Part shown: positions 13,178 through 15,748 of the stretch, piece by piece
How the letters are laid out: each line of letters opens with the position of its first letter
Numbering within the stretch: the first letter of the stretch is position 1
Assembly: GCA_021372535.1 (NCBI GenBank)
Contig: JAJFUH010000213.1
Span: 1 to 15,748 of the forward strand
Reading direction: 5' to 3'
Source of the DNA: a bacterium
GTDB taxonomy: Bacteria > Latescibacterota > Latescibacteria > Latescibacterales > Latescibacteraceae
DNA length: 15,748 nt
Translations under genes and position numbers: made by a program
The notes under the pieces: model-generated
Database searches by the model: none
Seen by the model: only the letters and a program-made list of their open reading frames with translations
Told to the model about the DNA's origin: nothing

Positions 13178-14129
13178 CGGTATTCCCTAAAGGATTTATG
13201 AAAATTTTGCAACGAATGAAGGCATCCACAACGAGAATCTGAACACATAACACAAGTTCTTCATCGGGTATAGGTGTGTAATTGGCACTCGCCCGAATCT
13301 TCTGGACAACCTTTTCAATAATCGAAAAAAAACATTGATCAGGAGAATCAACTGAGCCTAATTTGACGTACTCCGTACGGATACCATTGAGAATCGAAAG
13401 GCTTTTGTTAGCGCCCTGCCTATCAAATTCTGAATAAATATTATCGATACGATGATAATGAATTTTATAGTCATCGATAAAAACTCTGGCTTTGTTCAGT
13501 TGATTGTACGAGATCTTTGCTTCAATATCGAACGGTACTTTTTCAAAGCCTGATACCCCTGGACTCCAATCCTCTTTTGAAAGAATTTTAATGATTGTCG
13601 TCAGATTGGACTCTACTTTCTCTGGGTCAGGTTCTTTCTTGAGCTCTCTTTTTAGAAAATCATAGACCTCTTTCATCTGGTCTATGTCCATCGTATTAAT
13701 ATGCAATAAAAGAGAGTGGATATCAAGAATATCATCGGCGGGCAAAAATCTCAGATTATGCGGATTTAAAAATGTTTTGGTTCGTAACTTATTCGCTTCC
13801 TTGCAGATGAATATAAACTTGAAGGAATAGTCCTTGTAGGTGGAAAGGTCTTTTGCAAGGGCTGATTCAATCTTCTGTTTGGTTGTTGTGGCAGAAACCT
13901 GGACAACGATTCTGTTTGTGATATCAACTAAATCAATACCTGCCGCATTATGATGTGTAACATTAAGGTTTTGAAGCTTCCAACCAAAAAGTAGATTTAG
14001 AAAATGCAGATAAAAATTCTCTGAATGCAGATTTAAGTCCAGAATATTCAAGCCCCCTCGCATATTTAGGCGATTAGCAAGGTAGCTGAGATCTGATTCA
14101 ATGGAGTCGAAATATATTGAACGATTCAT
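13164..14129 (-). CDS. ABC-3C effector: SMEK-like N-terminal domain plus ABC-3C C-terminal domain
   Basis: A 321-residue soluble protein. Residues 1-145 match the pattern I know from SMEK-domain proteins: LNILDLNLHSENFYLHFLNL (27-46), NAAGIDLVD (61-69) and VVQVSATTTKQKI (75-87). The spacing of E37, D66, Q77 and a nearby Lys recalls degenerate PD-(D/E)xK nucleases, but that is speculation. A charged linker (about 150-185) leads to a C-terminal domain (about 200-321) ending CKIFINP, the kind of tail that docks effectors to the other ABC-3C parts. It is the first gene of the operon; a weak GGAAAG lies six bases before the ATG. In such systems this subunit is thought to be the toxic or acting component. 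The architecture is fairly sure; the activity is unknown. Confidence 0.8.
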   Translation of the reverse strand: MNRSIYFDSIESDLSYLANRLNMRGGLNILDLNLHSENFYLHFLNLLFGWKLQNLNVTHHNAAGIDLVDITNRIVVQVSATTTKQKIESALAKDLSTYKDYSFKFIFICKEANKLRTKTFLNPHNLRFLPADDILDIHSLLLHINTMDIDQMKEVYDFLKRELKKEPDPEKVESNLTTIIKILSKEDWSPGVSGFEKVPFDIEAKISYNQLNKARVFIDDYKIHYHRIDNIYSEFDRQGANKSLSILNGIRTEYVKLGSVDSPDQCFFSIIEKVVQKIRASANYTPIPDEELVLCVQILVVDAFIRCKIFINPLGNTDARS

Positions 14130-14548
14130 AAATACTTTCCACTTTTTAAAACATCATCATTCATGGTTTTGAAAAATAGCTTTCTTCTGCCTAACGGGCG
14201 CGAGATGAGAGGAAAAGATGGGGAGAAACTTGTTTCGATTCATCGATATCCGCTCAATTGTGCAGTTCGGGACGATGCAAAGCGCTCGCCTGAATAATAT
14301 TTATAAAAGACTGTATAAACCGGCTTACAACCCGACAAAAGGGCTTCGTATACTGTGGTATTCTAAGTTCATGATGTTATGCAAATTATTGGTATCAAAT
14401 AAAAATGTCAAGCAAATATTATGATGATTTGATTACATCTATTTATAAAAAACAACTGCTTTTGACGCACTCTCTCCCTGACACTATTATTAGCATCACA
14501 GGAGAAGACCCACGTGTGTATCTATCCTCAATCCGTACGAGCCGGGCC
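14130..14548. other. Intergenic region between the ABC-3C operon and the aldo/keto reductase
   Basis: It holds the upstream leader of the ABC-3C operon and, at 14189-14195, GCCTAAC (GTTAGGC on the minus strand), a perfect integron core heptamer 60 bp before the effector start. A 68-codon plus-strand frame (14218-14424) has a good AGAGG ribosome site but matches nothing I know; it could be a fragment or chance. Bases 14425-14548 are 3' to the reductase on its strand and show no clear terminator. The region shares the AT-rich look of the ABC-3C genes up to about 14480, where base composition shifts back. Confidence 0.45.
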
Positions 14549-15610
14549 TCAAACAGCGTGCTGACGGGGAGCCCACTGATCGAGGAAACGGTAATGGTCG
14601 GGCAGGCAGGCATCCTCGGTCAGTTTCGCGTACTTCCGGAGTTTATCGAGCAGCCGTTTCTCATCGACGGTCATCACGGGATTGAAATACGCGGTCATGC
14701 CATCGTACACATCATTGAGCGTCCACATCCCCGCCATGGTGGTGTCGGGCTTGAGGCCGGAATTGATTATATACCTGAGCATGGCCCGGGGAAGGCTCGC
14801 CCCGCTTTCCGGCTCCATCTCATTCGCGGCGCGGATGAGGTGCGAGATAAACCATTCGCTCGCGAAGGGCTTCATGGTGATCACGCCGACCCCTTTGTCG
14901 CGGAGCTTCCGTGCAACCGGCTCGTAATCGCCGGGGAATTTACCGGTATAGACGATGTTGTGATAAAAATTATAGGGGAAAACGACAAAATCGATGGGAT
15001 ATGTATCGAGAACGGTATCGAGTTCGGGCTTGAAATGAATGGGCATTCCGACCGCGCGGATATAGCCTTTCTCCTTGAGCCGGAAGAGAACCTCCCAGTC
15101 GGGCCAGTTGGGCCTGTCAGGAGTGTGGCTGTGCATACGGACAAGGTCTATATGGTCGCGCCTGAAAAGCCGCAGGATATATTCAAGCTCCTCCTCGGCG
15201 CCCCGCTTCTCCGTCCGGCCGCCCATGGTCGAGAGCACGACCTTGTTTTTGAAGGGCTCGATGTGTCCGGGCATGGCCTCGTACTGGTTGTCATACACAT
15301 CGATGGTATTGACCCCGTACTCGAATGCCGCACGGATCATCTGCCTTCGCTCTTTTTCGAGCGGGATGAGTCCCGGCGGAATATGAGAGCCGAAGGTGAA
15401 CTTCGATACCCTGATTCCCGTTTTGCCGACTTCACCCATCGGCATGGTCCCCGCGGGTGGTTTCGGCACGGTGACTGTGAGCATGTCCGGGTTGAACTCA
15501 TGGAGCTTCGGCCTGATAACCTTACGCCGCGTGCCAAGGATGGAACACCCTCCGGCAACAAGGGAAATACCTCCCGCAGCCGCGCCGGATAAAAACGACC
15601 TTCGTTTCAT
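14549..15610 (-). CDS. Aldo/keto reductase family protein with twin-arginine signal, catalytic Lys missing
   Basis: A 353-residue protein. MKRRSFLSGAAAGGISLVAGG is a twin-arginine (RRSFL) export signal; C22 follows, but the lipobox is imperfect (Ala at -3), so lipidation is uncertain. The mature part is an aldo/keto reductase TIM barrel: GKTGIRVSKFTFGS (62-75), NTIDVYDNQYE (101-111), DLVRMHSHT (155-163) with the active-site-type H160, and VITMKPF (243-249). The strand that normally ends TK with the catalytic lysine reads VVLSTMGGR, placing M129 there. The Asp-to-Tyr spacing also departs from the usual pattern. Classical NADPH-dependent reduction may therefore be lost or altered. ATG 15610 has AGGA eight bases upstream. 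It is a single gene, unlinked to its neighbours. Confidence 0.9.
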   Translation of the reverse strand: MKRRSFLSGAAAGGISLVAGGCSILGTRRKVIRPKLHEFNPDMLTVTVPKPPAGTMPMGEVGKTGIRVSKFTFGSHIPPGLIPLEKERRQMIRAAFEYGVNTIDVYDNQYEAMPGHIEPFKNKVVLSTMGGRTEKRGAEEELEYILRLFRRDHIDLVRMHSHTPDRPNWPDWEVLFRLKEKGYIRAVGMPIHFKPELDTVLDTYPIDFVVFPYNFYHNIVYTGKFPGDYEPVARKLRDKGVGVITMKPFASEWFISHLIRAANEMEPESGASLPRAMLRYIINSGLKPDTTMAGMWTLNDVYDGMTAYFNPVMTVDEKRLLDKLRKYAKLTEDACLPDHYRFLDQWAPRQHAV

Positions 15611-15649
15611 GGAACAGTTCCTTTCGACCAGCCGGTATCATTCATAAAC

Positions 15650-15681
15650 AATTTCACCACGGAGACACGGAGATACGGAGA
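15650..15681. repeat. ACGGAGA-type short direct repeats
   Basis: ACCACGGAGACACGGAGATACGGAGA contains three ACGGAG units about 8-9 bases apart. A similar CACGGA unit recurs near 15726-15731. Low-complexity tracts of the CCACGGAGACACGGAG or CACAGAGACACAGAG kind are common between genes in many bacterial genomes; their role is unknown. The rest of 15611-15748 shows nothing beyond the reductase leader. Confidence 0.55.
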
Positions 15682-15748
15682 AAAGCCCACTGTAACTTGT
15701 TATCCATGAAAAACTTACAACCAGGACACGGAACAGGGGTAATTCATG

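Noticed and set aside
14218-14424. 68-codon plus-strand frame with a good ribosome site
   Set aside because: No recognised motif, and composition does not separate it from the surrounding non-coding DNA. Kept only as a remark on that gap.
14405-15592. Plus-strand frame of 395 codons
   Set aside because: Antisense to the aldo/keto reductase, whose motifs and Tat signal are clear.

Overview
The window is a bacterial chromosome segment of about mid-50s GC by eye. Its genes have AGGAG-type ribosome binding sites and include a three-subunit proton-pumping transhydrogenase and a probable Tat-exported oxidoreductase. No gene here fixes the taxon. The mix (acetate kinase, AcuC-like deacetylase, pntAa/Ab/B, C69 dipeptidase, Tat-signal aldo/keto reductase, many non-coding repeats) would suit an uncultured, probably diderm heterotroph, but that is inference.

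Layout. 1-3900: three minus-strand genes, namely a calcineurin-like phosphoesterase (189-1130), acetate kinase (1653-2861) and a class II HDAC-type deacetylase (2900-3841). The last two are 38 bp apart and probably one operon. 4300-7841: a plus-strand block with an Lrp/AsnC regulator (4369-4857), then pntAa, pntAb and pntB (4951-7841). 8314-10663: minus-strand C69 dipeptidase with signal peptide, and a VOC-fold metalloprotein. 11229-14129: an AT-rich three-gene minus-strand operon with overlapping ends, read as an ABC-three-component (ABC-3C) conflict system. It has a SMEK-like effector with a C-terminal ABC-3C domain, a 75-residue middle component and a coiled-coil ABC ATPase. 14549-15610: an aldo/keto reductase with a twin-arginine signal.

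Repeats. Four complete copies and one partial copy of a 290-325 bp element sit in the gaps, all in the same orientation (1-124, 1251-1540, 3965-4270, 7918-8228, 10800-11124). The ends are imperfect terminal inverted repeats beginning CTGGC and followed by a C-run. Two copies are flanked by 11-bp direct repeats (one perfect, one with a single mismatch), which marks them as MITE-like mobile elements. Each complete copy holds a perfect 12-bp palindrome and a large imperfect hairpin. A second repeat of about 60 bp occurs three times; the copy at 10746 has been entered by the MITE.

Most worth a second look: the ABC-3C operon and the integron-attC-like heptamers at its edges; the MITE family and its conserved hairpin; and a PntB lacking the Lys-Arg pair that binds the NADP 2'-phosphate.
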